Of a stretch of DNA of 64,000 nucleotides, positions 31,102 through 39,417 are shown one piece after another. Both the position numbers and the translations under genes were made by a program. This stretch comes from Kitasatospora sp. NBC_01287 (lineage in GTDB: Bacteria; Actinomycetota; Actinomycetes; Streptomycetales; Streptomycetaceae). The DNA is taken from NCBI RefSeq assembly GCF_026340565.1, contig NZ_JAPEPB010000001.1, forward strand, positions 4,936,501 through 5,000,500, given 5' to 3'. The notes beneath the pieces were generated by a model. The model searched no databases. It saw only the letters and a list, made by a program, of their open reading frames with translations, and was not told the DNA's origin. The stretch's first letter is position 1. The number at the start of each line of letters is the position of its first letter.

Positions 31102-32283
31102 TCAGGACGCCAGGATGCGCATCCGTCCGCCCCAGCGGATGCCCTTCTCGCTGCGGATACGGGCACGCTCGCGCCGTTGGGCTGCGAGCACGTCGGGGTG
31201 GCGAGCGTTCTGGTTGCGCCAGCGCAGGTAAGCGTGCAGGGCCCGGGTCTGGACGGTGTGGTTGCGGTGGTTCGAGTTCGCGATCGTGAACTGCCGCAAG
31301 GGCCCGAAGTGGGCCTCGATCGGGTTGGCCCAGGACGCGTAGGTCGGGGTGAAGCACAGCTCCACCCGGTTATTCCTGGCCCAGCGGCGAATCCGTTCGC
31401 CCTTGTGGGCGGACAGGTTGTCCAGGATGACGTAGATCGGGGCGCCGTCCGGTCGGGCCGCGCGGATCGACCTGAGTGCGGCCAGGGTGTTCGCGGCGCC
31501 CTTCCTTCTGCGGTTGACGCCCCAGAGGGTGTCGTCGCCGATCGAGTAGCAGCCGTGGAAATACCGCACGCCGTGGGTGCGGTGATAGGTCGCGGGGTGC
31601 CGCTCGGGGTGACCGGCAGGAGCCCAGCCGGAGCCGGCGGTGGGCCGGATGCCGAGCGGTCCGAACTCGTCGAACGCGAACACCCGGTCCGGGAAGTGAT
31701 GCAGCACGTGCTCGATGCGGTTGAGCTTGGTGTCCCGGTCGGGGTCCGGAGACTCCTTCCACGTCTTGGTGCGCTGGAAGGTGACACCGCGGCGGGCGAG
31801 CAGGCACCGTAACGCCTCGCGGCCGATCCGGATCACGCGGCCGTGCACACGTCGCAGGTAGGCGGCGAGTTTGCGGATCGACCAGCGGGTGAAGGGCTGG
31901 CCGAGCTTGGTCGGGCGGGTGGCGGCCGTCTGGACGACGAAGTCCTCGTCGTCAGGACTGAGCAGGCGGGGACGGCCTCCCGCCCACCGAGGGTCCAAGC
32001 AGGCCAGGCCGATCTCGTTGAACCGGTGGATCACATCCCGGACGGTGTCCTCGTCGGCCTGCACCAGCCGCGCGATCACCGGGACCCGGTTCCCGCCGGC
32101 CGAAGCCAGCAGCATCATCGCCCGCCGGAACCGCACCGAACTGGTGCTACCCCGGCGCACGATCTGCTGCAGCTTCTGCCCCTCCTGGTCAGTCAACCTG
32201 CGCACACGGACAGACTCAGCCACCAAACCCCCAGCCGTCGGATCCACGGACGTCACCGCACATCCAACCGCCGCAAGGGCCAC
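31102..32283 (-). CDS. IS630-family transposase
   Basis: A DDE transposase of up to 393 residues. The N-terminal half contains a helix-turn-helix (Pro-Val-Ile-Ala-Arg-Leu-Val-Gln-Ala-Asp-Glu-Asp-Thr-Val). The catalytic motifs are intact: Ala-Phe-Asp-Glu-Phe-Gly, Val-Ile-Leu-Asp-Asn-Leu-Ser-Ala-His-Lys, and Trp-Ala-Asn-Pro-Ile-Glu-Ala-His-Phe-Gly. A GTG about 20 codons downstream (Val-Ala-Glu-Ser-Val-Arg) with a G-rich stretch before it may be the true start. No frame break, so the transposon could be active. Confidence 0.9.
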   Translation of the reverse strand: MALAAVGCAVTSVDPTAGGLVAESVRVRRLTDQEGQKLQQIVRRGSTSSVRFRRAMMLLASAGGNRVPVIARLVQADEDTVRDVIHRFNEIGLACLDPRWAGGRPRLLSPDDEDFVVQTAATRPTKLGQPFTRWSIRKLAAYLRRVHGRVIRIGREALRCLLARRGVTFQRTKTWKESPDPDRDTKLNRIEHVLHHFPDRVFAFDEFGPLGIRPTAGSGWAPAGHPERHPATYHRTHGVRYFHGCYSIGDDTLWGVNRRRKGAANTLAALRSIRAARPDGAPIYVILDNLSAHKGERIRRWARNNRVELCFTPTYASWANPIEAHFGPLRQFTIANSNHRNHTVQTRALHAYLRWRNQNARHPDVLAAQRRERARIRSEKGIRWGGRMRILAS

Positions 32284-32401
32284 CCCGGCGAACCATCCCG
32301 GTCAAAGCACTAGCAGTAAGCCCACGGGAGCACCGGTCTGACCCGACTCCCCGAACCACGCGGCACGCGTGACGGGCCGCCAGACCCGTCCGCGTCTCGC
32401 T

Positions 32402-32421
32402 CCAGGTGTTAGCGCACCTGG
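32402..32421. promoter_or_regulatory. palindromic operator-like site upstream of xis
   Basis: CCAGGTG-TTAGCG-CACCTGG, a perfect 7-6-7 inverted repeat about 84 bp before the xis start. Its core is identical, in reverse, to the site upstream of rep at 29027-29040, implying one regulator for both units. Confidence 0.65.
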
Positions 32422-32504
32422 GCGAGGAATCGCGCCGTCATGACCACCCATCACACGATCAGGCCGCTCGGGGTGCCAGCCCTGTGCGGTCGACGAGGAG
32501 TCCC

Positions 32505-32807
32505 ATGCCTCAGCCCGCCCTTTCTCTTGCCCGCCTCTCAGAGGCCCTCGGCCTGCCCGAGCAGAGCCTGCTAGCCCTCGTCGCGAAATGCGACGCGGCT
32601 CCGGACCCCACGCTCGTCGCCCTCACGGTCGAAGAGGCCGCACGCCGCCTCGGCGTCGGGCGGACGACCATGTATGCCCTGGTCGCCTCCGGTGAAGTCC
32701 CGTCCGTGACGATCGGCCGTCTCCGCCGAGTGCCCGCCGAGGTGCTCAAGGAGTACGTGGCCGCCCGCACGCAGGCCACCGCTTCGACCACCGCGCTCGC
32801 GGCCTGA
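32505..32807 (+). CDS. xis: excisionase (MerR-like helix-turn-helix)
   Basis: A 100-residue DNA-binding protein. Residues 40-87 are the excisionase-type winged helix-turn-helix: Leu-Thr-Val-Glu-Glu-Ala-Ala-Arg-Arg-Leu-Gly-Val-Gly-Arg-Thr-Thr-Met-Tyr, then Val-Thr-Ile-Gly-Arg-Leu-Arg-Arg-Val-Pro. The ATG follows GAGGAG by four bases. It lies 10 bp ahead of the integrase and would bend DNA at the att site to favour excision. Confidence 0.85.
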   Translation: MPQPALSLARLSEALGLPEQSLLALVAKCDAAPDPTLVALTVEEAARRLGVGRTTMYALVASGEVPSVTIGRLRRVPAEVLKEYVAARTQATASTTALAA

Positions 32808-32817
32808 GGGGGATCGA

Positions 32818-34047
32818 ATGTCGAACACCCGCAAGCCCAACGGCGACTCCTCGATCTACGAGGGCAGCGACGGCCGCTGGCACGGTCGCGTCACGGTCGG
32901 CATCAAGGACGACGGCACCCCCGACCGCCGTCACGTCAGCGCCAAGACCCGCCCCGAGGTCACGGCCAAGGTTCGCAAGCTGGAGAAGCTGCGCGACAAC
33001 GGCACCGTGCCCAAGGCCGGCCAGAAGTGGACGGTCGGCAAGTGGCTGACCCACTGGATCAAGGAGATCGTCCCCGGCACCGTCAGCGAGAACACGTACG
33101 CCGGATACGAGGTCGCCGTCCGCGTGCACCTCATACCCGGCCTCGGCGCGCATCGCTTGGAGAAACTGGAGCCCGAGCACCTGGAGCGCTTCTACCGGAA
33201 GATGCGGGATGGCGGCAGCGCCGCCGGCACCGCTCACCAGGCCCACCGCACCGTCCGGGTAGCCCTCGGGGAGGCCGTCCGGCGTGACCACCTCACCCGC
33301 AACGTGGCCACGATCGCCAAGGCTCCGAAGCTCGAAGAGGAGGAGGTCGAGCCGTTCGAGATCGAGGAGGTCCAGGCGCTCATGGAGACGGCGCGCAAGC
33401 GCCGGAACTCCGCTCGCTGGCTCTTCGCGCTCGCTCTCGGTTTGCGGCAGGGCGAGGTGCTCGGGCTCCAGTGGAAGGACGTCGACTTCGCCCGCGGCGT
33501 CGCCTGGGTCCGCCGCGGCCGGCTGCGGCCCAAGTACCAGCACGGCTGCGGCGACCGCTGCGGGCGCAAGCCCGGCTTCTGCCCGCAGAAGGAGCCGATC
33601 CGGCGCGAGACCAAGGACACCAAGTCCCGAGCCGGGCGGCGCGCGGTGCCGCTGCCCGAGCAACTCGTCGTGATCCTCCGGCAGCACAAGGAGGAGCAGG
33701 ACCGCGAGCGGGCCCTCGCCCGCGACCTCTGGACGGATAAGGGCTATGTCTTCACCTCGGAGACCGGCGGGCCGCTCAACCCCAGCACCGACTACCACCA
33801 CTGGAAGCGGCTCCTGCGTGAGGCAGACATCCGCGATGGCCGCCTCCACGACGCCCGTCACACCGCCTCGACTGTCCTCCTCCTGCTCGGCGTGCCGGAG
33901 CGGATCGTCATGGCGATCATGGGCTGGTCCTCCACCGCGATGGCCCAGCGCTACCAGCACGTCACCGAGCCGATGCTGAACGATGTCGGCAAGAAGATCG
34001 GCGCGGCTCTGTGGGGCGCACTGCCCGGAGAGTTCGAGAAGGTCTAG
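32818..34047 (+). CDS. int: tyrosine-family integrase
   Basis: A 409-residue site-specific recombinase with an N-terminal arm-binding region, a SAM-like core-binding domain (about 70-170) and a catalytic domain. Catalytic residues are visible: Arg210 (Leu-Gly-Leu-Arg-Gln-Gly-Glu), His344-x-x-Arg347 (His-Asp-Ala-Arg-His-Thr), Gly-Trp370, and Tyr379 in Arg-Tyr-Gln-His. A Cys-rich insert (Cys244, Cys248, Cys255) sits between the first Arg and the rest. The gene follows xis by 10 bp and should catalyse integration at the tRNA-Ser repeat. A strong hairpin follows its stop. Confidence 0.92.
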   Translation: MSNTRKPNGDSSIYEGSDGRWHGRVTVGIKDDGTPDRRHVSAKTRPEVTAKVRKLEKLRDNGTVPKAGQKWTVGKWLTHWIKEIVPGTVSENTYAGYEVAVRVHLIPGLGAHRLEKLEPEHLERFYRKMRDGGSAAGTAHQAHRTVRVALGEAVRRDHLTRNVATIAKAPKLEEEEVEPFEIEEVQALMETARKRRNSARWLFALALGLRQGEVLGLQWKDVDFARGVAWVRRGRLRPKYQHGCGDRCGRKPGFCPQKEPIRRETKDTKSRAGRRAVPLPEQLVVILRQHKEEQDRERALARDLWTDKGYVFTSETGGPLNPSTDYHHWKRLLREADIRDGRLHDARHTASTVLLLLGVPERIVMAIMGWSSTAMAQRYQHVTEPMLNDVGKKIGAALWGALPGEFEKV

Positions 34048-34068
34048 CGACGCGGGGTCGAGGGGAAC

Positions 34069-34099
34069 GGGGCACCAACTCTACTGAAGTTGGTGCCCC
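34069..34099 (+). terminator. terminator after the integrase gene
   Basis: Perfect 12-bp stem GGGGCACCAACT / AGTTGGTGCCCC with a seven-base loop, about 20 bp after the integrase stop. No T-run. Confidence 0.8.
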
Positions 34100-34218
34100 G
34101 TCCGGAGGTAAGAGGCCAACGGGTGGCACGGCTTGTTTCGGTAGCACCGAAGTGGCAAGAGTCTGTTGCTGTCACGGTTGCAGGCTCATACTGAATGCCC
34201 CTCGGACAGAAGGTGCGT

Positions 34219-35958
34219 ATGGTCGCTGTTGATGCTGTGGTCACCAAAGAGGTTGACCGAGCGAGTGAGTGCTTTCTCAGTTTCTTCGAAGTTCACGAGC
34301 GGCTTGCAGAGCGAGTGCACAGCTTGGAGTCCGGCTCTTACGATCATGAGCACTTGGAGGCATTGCGAGCGGCTGTCTGTTTTGAGCTGACCCCAAGTGG
34401 TGCTTTCCGCGGTGGCTACGCGGGCGGTGGCGAAGTTCCCTGGCCGCGTGACCTGCGGGACATCCCACACGACGTCCTTGCCCTGTGGGACGCATACGCT
34501 GCCCAAGTTCGGAGTGCAGTTCTGCGTGCGCACCTTCGTGATCTGCTGTACACCGCCGGTGTAGCCCCACGTCATCTCCATGCGCGTGATGCAATCAGCG
34601 CGTATCTAGAAGCAGTGCCGACTCTTCTTCATGGCGAGGACCTCACCCGTGGCCGTCTTCGGGCTGTTGAGTCTCTCGCTCGCGCCGTCGCCCTTGCCGT
34701 GGAGATGAACCAACGCGATCTGCGTGACCGAGCGGTCGAGCAGATCATCTCGCTGACAGGCGATCTACTCGATCTCAGCGCGGCGCCGTTCGGTTTGATC
34801 TATCGGCTTCTGGAGGTACTGCATGTCCGCCGGCTGGAACCGGACGTGGTCCGGAACCTGATCGAGCGGGCCTGCACGGAGTGCGGCGACAACCTGCAGC
34901 TCCACTTGGCATTTCTGCACATGCTACGCGTCATGACCCCCGAGCCGATTGCCCAAAAGGACATCAATCGCCGGACAGTCATGGCGATGATCGATCACGC
35001 AAAGCAGAACACCGGGATGCTTCGTCTGCTGGACCTGAACGATGCTGCTACCGCTGCACGGGACCTTGGAATGCCCGATTTGCTCCGGGATGTAACACTC
35101 ATGATCCAGAGCATGGGCACGGCAGAGCTTGGGCTGGTTACTACCCGAGTGGTCACTCTGCAGCTGTCGCAAGATGAGGTAGACCTGGCTCATGCCGAGA
35201 TAGATGGGGCGGCTGACCTTGCCGAAGCGCTGCGGAGGGTCGTTGGTACATGGCCTCCTGCTGGGAACCTTGACTTTGCCCGGCGAGCAGCGACAGAAAT
35301 GATCCGAACCGCTCCGCTCCGCTTCGGGATAGCGCAGGGCGCCGTCAACCCAGTGGGGCCGGTGCCGGTTGCTGCCGCCAGCAGCGACGCACTTGCTAAC
35401 GCCCAAGCGGAGTTCCAGTTGTGCTGCCTTCAACGGCGGGGGCTCGCAGTCGCTGCAATGCTTGACCGCATCGGCGAGCGCTTCTGCCCCAGCGAGCAAG
35501 ATCTGGAAGCAGCGATCGCTCACGATGTCGTCGGTTCGGCATCCAAGACGCGCATGCTCCTGCACGCCTTCCTGTACTACTGGGCAGGAAATGACGACGC
35601 AGCTGTGCATCTTGCCTTGCCACGAGTCGAGGACCTGCTTCGCGAGATCGAGCGCGGCCGGGACGTTCCGGTAGTCGGCTTCGCAAAGGGAGCGGCCCCT
35701 GGTGGCGTGACCCAGCTGGGCACACTGATTGCCCAGATGCCGGCGGCCGGGTTTGACGGTAGTTGGAGTCGCTCGTTCGCGCTGCTGTTGACCGACGGTG
35801 AGCATGGACTGAACCTGCGTAACGATGTGGGCCACGGTCTGTGTGACTGTCCCCCGCGGCACCATGTGGCCCTTGTGCTGCACGCGGCCCTGTTCCTGCT
35901 CGCTGTCGCGCACGGCGTCGTTGCTCTGCAGGCTCCTGGCGGCGACAAGCCCAACTGA
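34219..35958 (+). CDS. large protein with C-terminal HEPN-like motif
   Basis: A 579-residue helical protein with no recognised N-terminal domain. Near the end it reads Gly-Leu-Asn-Leu-Arg534-Asn-Asp-Val-Gly-His539-Gly, an Arg-x4-His motif in an arrangement like DUF4209-type HEPN proteins, followed by a long hydrophobic helix. Such domains are often RNases in phage-defence and abortive-infection proteins. The second ATG (34219) is preferred because AGAAGG lies before it; the first ATG at 34195 is preceded by CATACT, which could be its promoter box. The gene is less GC-rich than the chromosomal genes, sits between integrase and the tRNA att site, and is typical cargo. Confidence 0.65.
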   Translation: MVAVDAVVTKEVDRASECFLSFFEVHERLAERVHSLESGSYDHEHLEALRAAVCFELTPSGAFRGGYAGGGEVPWPRDLRDIPHDVLALWDAYAAQVRSAVLRAHLRDLLYTAGVAPRHLHARDAISAYLEAVPTLLHGEDLTRGRLRAVESLARAVALAVEMNQRDLRDRAVEQIISLTGDLLDLSAAPFGLIYRLLEVLHVRRLEPDVVRNLIERACTECGDNLQLHLAFLHMLRVMTPEPIAQKDINRRTVMAMIDHAKQNTGMLRLLDLNDAATAARDLGMPDLLRDVTLMIQSMGTAELGLVTTRVVTLQLSQDEVDLAHAEIDGAADLAEALRRVVGTWPPAGNLDFARRAATEMIRTAPLRFGIAQGAVNPVGPVPVAAASSDALANAQAEFQLCCLQRRGLAVAAMLDRIGERFCPSEQDLEAAIAHDVVGSASKTRMLLHAFLYYWAGNDDAAVHLALPRVEDLLREIERGRDVPVVGFAKGAAPGGVTQLGTLIAQMPAAGFDGSWSRSFALLLTDGEHGLNLRNDVGHGLCDCPPRHHVALVLHAALFLLAVAHGVVALQAPGGDKPN

Positions 35959-36018
35959 GACCAAAACCGAGACCACGAAACGACGAAGAACCCGACCGCA
36001 GCGCGGTCGGGTCCTTCA

Positions 36019-36091
36019 TCTGCCCTGGCGGGCGGGTGCGGAGGATACGAGATTCGAACTCGTGAGGGGTTGCCCCCAACACGCTTTCCAA
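36019..36091 (-). repeat. attachment site repeat, right (within tRNA-Ser)
   Basis: Exact partner of 7971-8043, covering the 3' half of the intact tRNA-Ser gene and about 20 bp downstream of it. The repeat ends in the anticodon loop. Confidence 0.9.
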
Positions 36092-36123
36092 GCGTGCGCC
36101 CTAGGCCACTAGGCGAATCCTCC
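36039..36123 (-). tRNA. tRNA-Ser(GGA)
   Basis: On the minus strand an 85-nt tRNA: acceptor GGAGGAT pairs with ATCCTCC, anticodon arm CACGC-TTGGAAA-GCGTG with anticodon GGA, a long variable arm as in serine tRNAs, and a T arm containing GTTCGAATC. CCA is not encoded. The 3' half is the attachment site, and the copy carried in by the element keeps the gene whole. Confidence 0.95.
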
Positions 36124-36265
36124 GTGGGAGAGCTTAGTACATGTTCGGGGGTGCTCGCGACCACCTATCCGCAGGTGGGTGTGGGTGGATGCCTGCGGAT
36201 CGTTGAGCGGGGTGGGGGTGCGGGGTGGGGGTGCGGAGTGGGGGCTGGGATCCGCTACTCTTGTG

Positions 36266-36357
36266 CCAGCCCCTCGTGCGGCGTTATCTCTCTGAATCCC
36301 CCCAGGGCCGGAAGGCAGCAAGGGTAGGAGGGCTCTGGCGGGTGCACGAGGGGTCCT
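36266..36357 (+). ncRNA. ffs: signal recognition particle RNA (4.5S type)
   Basis: Contains the conserved SRP domain IV loop GGCCGGAAGGCAGCAAGGG and closing strands CCCCTCGTGC (5') and GCACGAGGGG (3') that form the long terminal helix. TACTCT at 36256-36261 is a fitting -10 box. The position directly before dnaX is conserved in actinobacteria. The RNA binds Ffh and targets nascent membrane proteins. Exact ends are estimated. Confidence 0.9.
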
Positions 36358-36418
36358 TGCGTTCCTGGTGGGACCAGGGGCGACGCGTTTGTCCGTGTGT
36401 CCCGATATCGTCGGTGGC

Positions 36419-38713
36419 GTGTCCCTAGCCCTGTACCGCCGCTATCGCCCCGAGACTTTCGCCGAGGTCATCGGGCAGGAGCACGTGACCGCTCCGCTCC
36501 AGCAGGCCCTGCGCAACAACAGGGTCAACCATGCGTACCTGTTCAGCGGGCCGCGGGGGTGCGGGAAGACGACGAGCGCGCGGATCCTGGCCCGCTGCCT
36601 CAACTGCGCGCAGGGGCCGACGCCGACGCCGTGCGGGGAGTGCCAGTCCTGCACCGACCTGGCGACGGGTGGGCCCGGGTCGATCGACGTGATCGAGATC
36701 GACGCCGCTTCACACGGTGGCGTTGATGACGCGCGGGAGTTGCGGGAGCGGGCGTTCTTCGCGCCGGTGCACAGCCGGTACAAGATCTTCATCCTGGACG
36801 AGGCGCACATGGTGACCTCCGCCGGGTTCAACGCGCTGCTGAAGGTGGTGGAGGAGCCGCCGGAGCACCTCAAGTTCATCTTCGCCACCACCGAGCCGGA
36901 GAAGGTGATCGGGACGATCCGGTCCCGGACGCACCACTACCCGTTCCGCCTGGTGCCGCCCGGGACGCTACGTGACTACCTGGTCGAGGTCTGCGGGCGG
37001 GAGCAGATCCAGGTCGAGGACTCGGTCTTCCCGCTGGTGGTGCGGGCCGGCGCCGGGTCGGTGCGTGACTCGATGTCGGTGATGGACCAGCTGCTCGCCG
37101 GAGCGGCCGAGGGCGGCGTCACCTACCGGATGGCGACCTCACTGCTCGGGTACACCGACTCGGCCCTGCTGGACGAGGTGGTCGACGCCTTCGCCGCGCA
37201 GGACGGGGCGACGGTTTTCCAGGTGATCGACCGGGTGGTCGAGGGCGGGCACGACCCGCGGCGGTTCGTCACGGACCTGCTGGAGCGGCTGCGTGACCTG
37301 GTGATCCTGGCCACGGTGCCGGAGGCCGGCGAGAAGGGGCTGATCGACGCTCCGGCGGACCGGATCGCGGTGATGCAGGCGCAGGCCGACGCCTTCGGGT
37401 CGGCGGAGTTGAGCCGGGCCGCCGACATCGTCAACACCGGCCTGACCGAGATGCGCGGGAACGCGGCGCCGCGGTTGCAGCTGGAGCTGATCTGCGCCCG
37501 CGTCATGCTTCCCGGGGCGTACTCGGACGAACTGTCGCTGATGGCGCGGCTGGACAAGCTGGAGCGGCGGGGCGCGGGCGCGATGCTGGGCGCCGGAGCG
37601 GTGCAGCTGGATCCCGGTGTGCGGATGGGGGCTGCGCCGACCATGGCGCCGGTGGCCCAGGTGCCGCCGGCCCAGGCCCAGGCCCCGGCGGCCGCGCACG
37701 CGGTGGCCCCGCAGGCGGTGGCCCCGGCGCCCGCGCAGCAGCCCGCACCCGCTCAGCAGCAGCCCGCACCCGCCCCGGCCGCGCCGGCCCCCGGGGCCTG
37801 GCCGATCCCGCGCAGCTTCCCCGCTCCCGGCGAGCCCGCCCCCGCGCAGGCCGCGCCCGTCCAGCAGGCGCCTACCCAGCAGCCCCCCGCCCAACAGCCC
37901 CCCACCCCCGCACCCACCCCCGTCGCGCCGCAGCCTTCGCAGCCTTCGCAGCCCTCGCAGCAGGCGGCGCCGAGCGGTCAGCAGCAGCAGGGCGCGGCCC
38001 AGGTGCGGCAGTTGTGGCCGCAGGTGCTGGACGCGGTGAAGAACCGGCGGCGGTTCACCTGGATCCTGCTCAGCCAGAACGGCCAGGTGGCCGGGTTCGA
38101 CGGCAGCACGCTCCAGGTCTCGTTCATCAACGCTGGTGCTCGGGACAGCTTCGTCAGCAGCAACAGCGACGACGTGCTGCGCCAGGCCCTGGCCGACGCG
38201 CTCGGGGTGGACTGGCGGGTCGAGTGCATCGTCGATCCGTCCGGTGGCACCCAGCTGCCGCAGTCCGGTACCGGCGGCAGCGGTGGTGGCGGCAATGGTG
38301 GTGGCGGCGGCTGGGGTGCGGCTCCGCAGACCCCGCGCCCGGCCGCGCCGCTGGCGACCGCCACGGCGGTCGGCGGTTTCGCCGGCCCACCGCCCGCGCA
38401 GCCCGCCGTGCCCGCGCCGCACGCCGCCCCGGGGGCCCCGCAGTCGGGCCCGGGCCCGCAGGCCCAGCAGCAGCCCCAACAGTCGTACCAGCAGCCGCCC
38501 CAGGGCCCGGCGCAGGGAACGACGCCGGGTGCGGCCCATGCGCAGAGCCGGCCGCAGGCGGCCGCCTCCGGCCCGATCGCGCCGGAGGACGAGGAGGTCT
38601 CGATCGACGACGCCGCCGTGGCCGCCGCGTACGGGGAGAGCGTGTCGGGGCAGGAGCTGATCATGCGCGAGCTGGCCGCGACGGTGCTGGAGGAGATCCA
38701 GCACGGCCGTTGA
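36419..38713 (+). CDS. dnaX: DNA polymerase III subunit gamma/tau
   Basis: A 764-residue clamp-loader ATPase. The N-terminal AAA+ domain has Walker A Gly-Pro-Arg-Gly-Cys-Gly-Lys-Thr-Thr (44-52), zinc Cys residues at about 63, 72, 75 and 78, Walker B Ile-Leu-Asp-Glu-Ala-His, and sensor/arginine-finger segment Ser-Arg-Thr-His. A long Pro/Ala/Gln-rich linker (about 390-540), a conserved domain around 540-620 that resembles the tau extension, and a second low-complexity linker follow. The GTG at 36419 is used because the family starts Ser-Leu-Ala-Leu-Tyr-Arg-Arg-Tyr-Arg-Pro; no upstream in-frame codon has a ribosome binding site. First gene of the dnaX-ybaB-recR cluster. Confidence 0.95.
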   Translation: MSLALYRRYRPETFAEVIGQEHVTAPLQQALRNNRVNHAYLFSGPRGCGKTTSARILARCLNCAQGPTPTPCGECQSCTDLATGGPGSIDVIEIDAASHGGVDDARELRERAFFAPVHSRYKIFILDEAHMVTSAGFNALLKVVEEPPEHLKFIFATTEPEKVIGTIRSRTHHYPFRLVPPGTLRDYLVEVCGREQIQVEDSVFPLVVRAGAGSVRDSMSVMDQLLAGAAEGGVTYRMATSLLGYTDSALLDEVVDAFAAQDGATVFQVIDRVVEGGHDPRRFVTDLLERLRDLVILATVPEAGEKGLIDAPADRIAVMQAQADAFGSAELSRAADIVNTGLTEMRGNAAPRLQLELICARVMLPGAYSDELSLMARLDKLERRGAGAMLGAGAVQLDPGVRMGAAPTMAPVAQVPPAQAQAPAAAHAVAPQAVAPAPAQQPAPAQQQPAPAPAAPAPGAWPIPRSFPAPGEPAPAQAAPVQQAPTQQPPAQQPPTPAPTPVAPQPSQPSQPSQQAAPSGQQQQGAAQVRQLWPQVLDAVKNRRRFTWILLSQNGQVAGFDGSTLQVSFINAGARDSFVSSNSDDVLRQALADALGVDWRVECIVDPSGGTQLPQSGTGGSGGGGNGGGGGWGAAPQTPRPAAPLATATAVGGFAGPPPAQPAVPAPHAAPGAPQSGPGPQAQQQPQQSYQQPPQGPAQGTTPGAAHAQSRPQAAASGPIAPEDEEVSIDDAAVAAAYGESVSGQELIMRELAATVLEEIQHGR

Positions 38714-38820
38714 GCCGCGCCGCCGAGCGCGTAGGCTCGACCCCGACGTGGTCCTGCGGTGGCGCGGTCCGGCCCGAGCGAGCCCGCGTTTACCCACGCG
38801 TACCTAGGCAGGAGTGAACC

Positions 38821-39165
38821 GTGTTCCCTGGCGGCCAGCCCAACATGCAGCAGCTGCTCAAGCAGGCGCAGAAGATGCAGCAGGACCTCGCCCAGGCCCA
38901 GCAGGAGCTGGCCGAGACCAAGCTGACCGGCTCGGCCGGCGGCGGCCTGGTCGAGGCGACGGTGACCGGCAGCGGCGAGCTGGTCGCGCTGACCATCGCC
39001 CCGGCGGCGGTGGACCCGGAGGAGACCGAGACGCTGGCGGACCTGGTGCTCGCGGCGGTGCGGGACGCCAACGCGGCCGCGCAGAAGCTGCAGGCCGACC
39101 GGATGGGCCCGCTGACCCAGGGCCTGGGCGGCATGGGCGGCGGCATCCCCGGCCTGCCGTTCTGA
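38821..39165 (+). CDS. ybaB: YbaB/EbfC nucleoid-associated protein
   Basis: A 114-residue protein: Met/Gln-rich N-terminal helix ([12 protein letters not shown]), a central beta-strand region (Gly-Leu-Val-Glu-Ala-Thr-Val-Thr-Gly) and a second helix, ending in a Gly/Met-rich tail. YbaB dimers bind DNA and its gene stands between dnaX and recR in most bacteria, as here. The GTG start follows GCAGGAG. Confidence 0.92.
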   Translation: MFPGGQPNMQQLLKQAQKMQQDLAQAQQELAETKLTGSAGGGLVEATVTGSGELVALTIAPAAVDPEETETLADLVLAAVRDANAAAQKLQADRMGPLTQGLGGMGGGIPGLPF

Positions 39166-39255
39166 CGTCTGCCGTTCTGGCGTCTGCCGTTCTGGCGTTT
39201 GCCGGTCTGGCATCGGCAGTTCTGACGTCTGCAGTTCTTGCGCCTGCCGTTCGCG
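39166..39255. repeat. degenerate tandem repeats after ybaB
   Basis: About six copies of a 15-bp unit related to GTTCTGGCGTCTGCC, starting with the end of ybaB and decaying to the right. Noncoding. They probably arose by slippage from the ybaB 3' end, since the last codons of the gene read the same sequence. Confidence 0.75.
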
Positions 39256-39417
39256 GCCCGTCCGTGGCTGTGACCAATCGGGGTCGCGGAGCGGAACAGT
39301 TCGATCAGAGTCGATTTTCGGGCGTCGGACGGTGTGTCCGGCGCCCGGTTCGTTGGATGATGGCACCGGCGGTACAGCGGTACGGCCGGGTCGTGTGAGC
39401 AGTGGAAAGGCAGAGCG

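Larger units (their letters stand above)
29967..32312. mobile_element. IS630-type transposon with a WGR passenger gene
   Basis: Inverted ends TAGTGCCGTGACCGAGAAGG (from 29967) and, on the other strand from 32312, TAGTGCTTTGACCGGGATGG match at about 23 of the first 28 positions. TA stands at both edges, as IS630 elements require. Inside are a complete IS630 transposase and, unusually, a second gene encoding a WGR-domain protein; the total of 2.35 kb is about twice the normal IS630 size. Confidence 0.7.
8044..36091. mobile_element. integrative mobilizable element in tRNA-Ser(GGA), ~28 kb
   Basis: Bounded by the 73-bp direct repeats. Mobility functions: integrase (32818-34047), excisionase (32505-32807), relaxase (23363-25093), MobC (25083-25955), DUF2637 membrane protein (26202-27002), replicative helicase-like protein (27141-28934), XRE regulator (29216-29920). 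No FtsK/TraB-type translocase or type IV secretion gene was recognised, so transfer would need a helper, which is why I call it mobilizable rather than conjugative. Cargo occupies the rest. Three insertion sequences sit inside it (an IS3-type remnant, IS110 and IS630 type). Confidence 0.85.
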
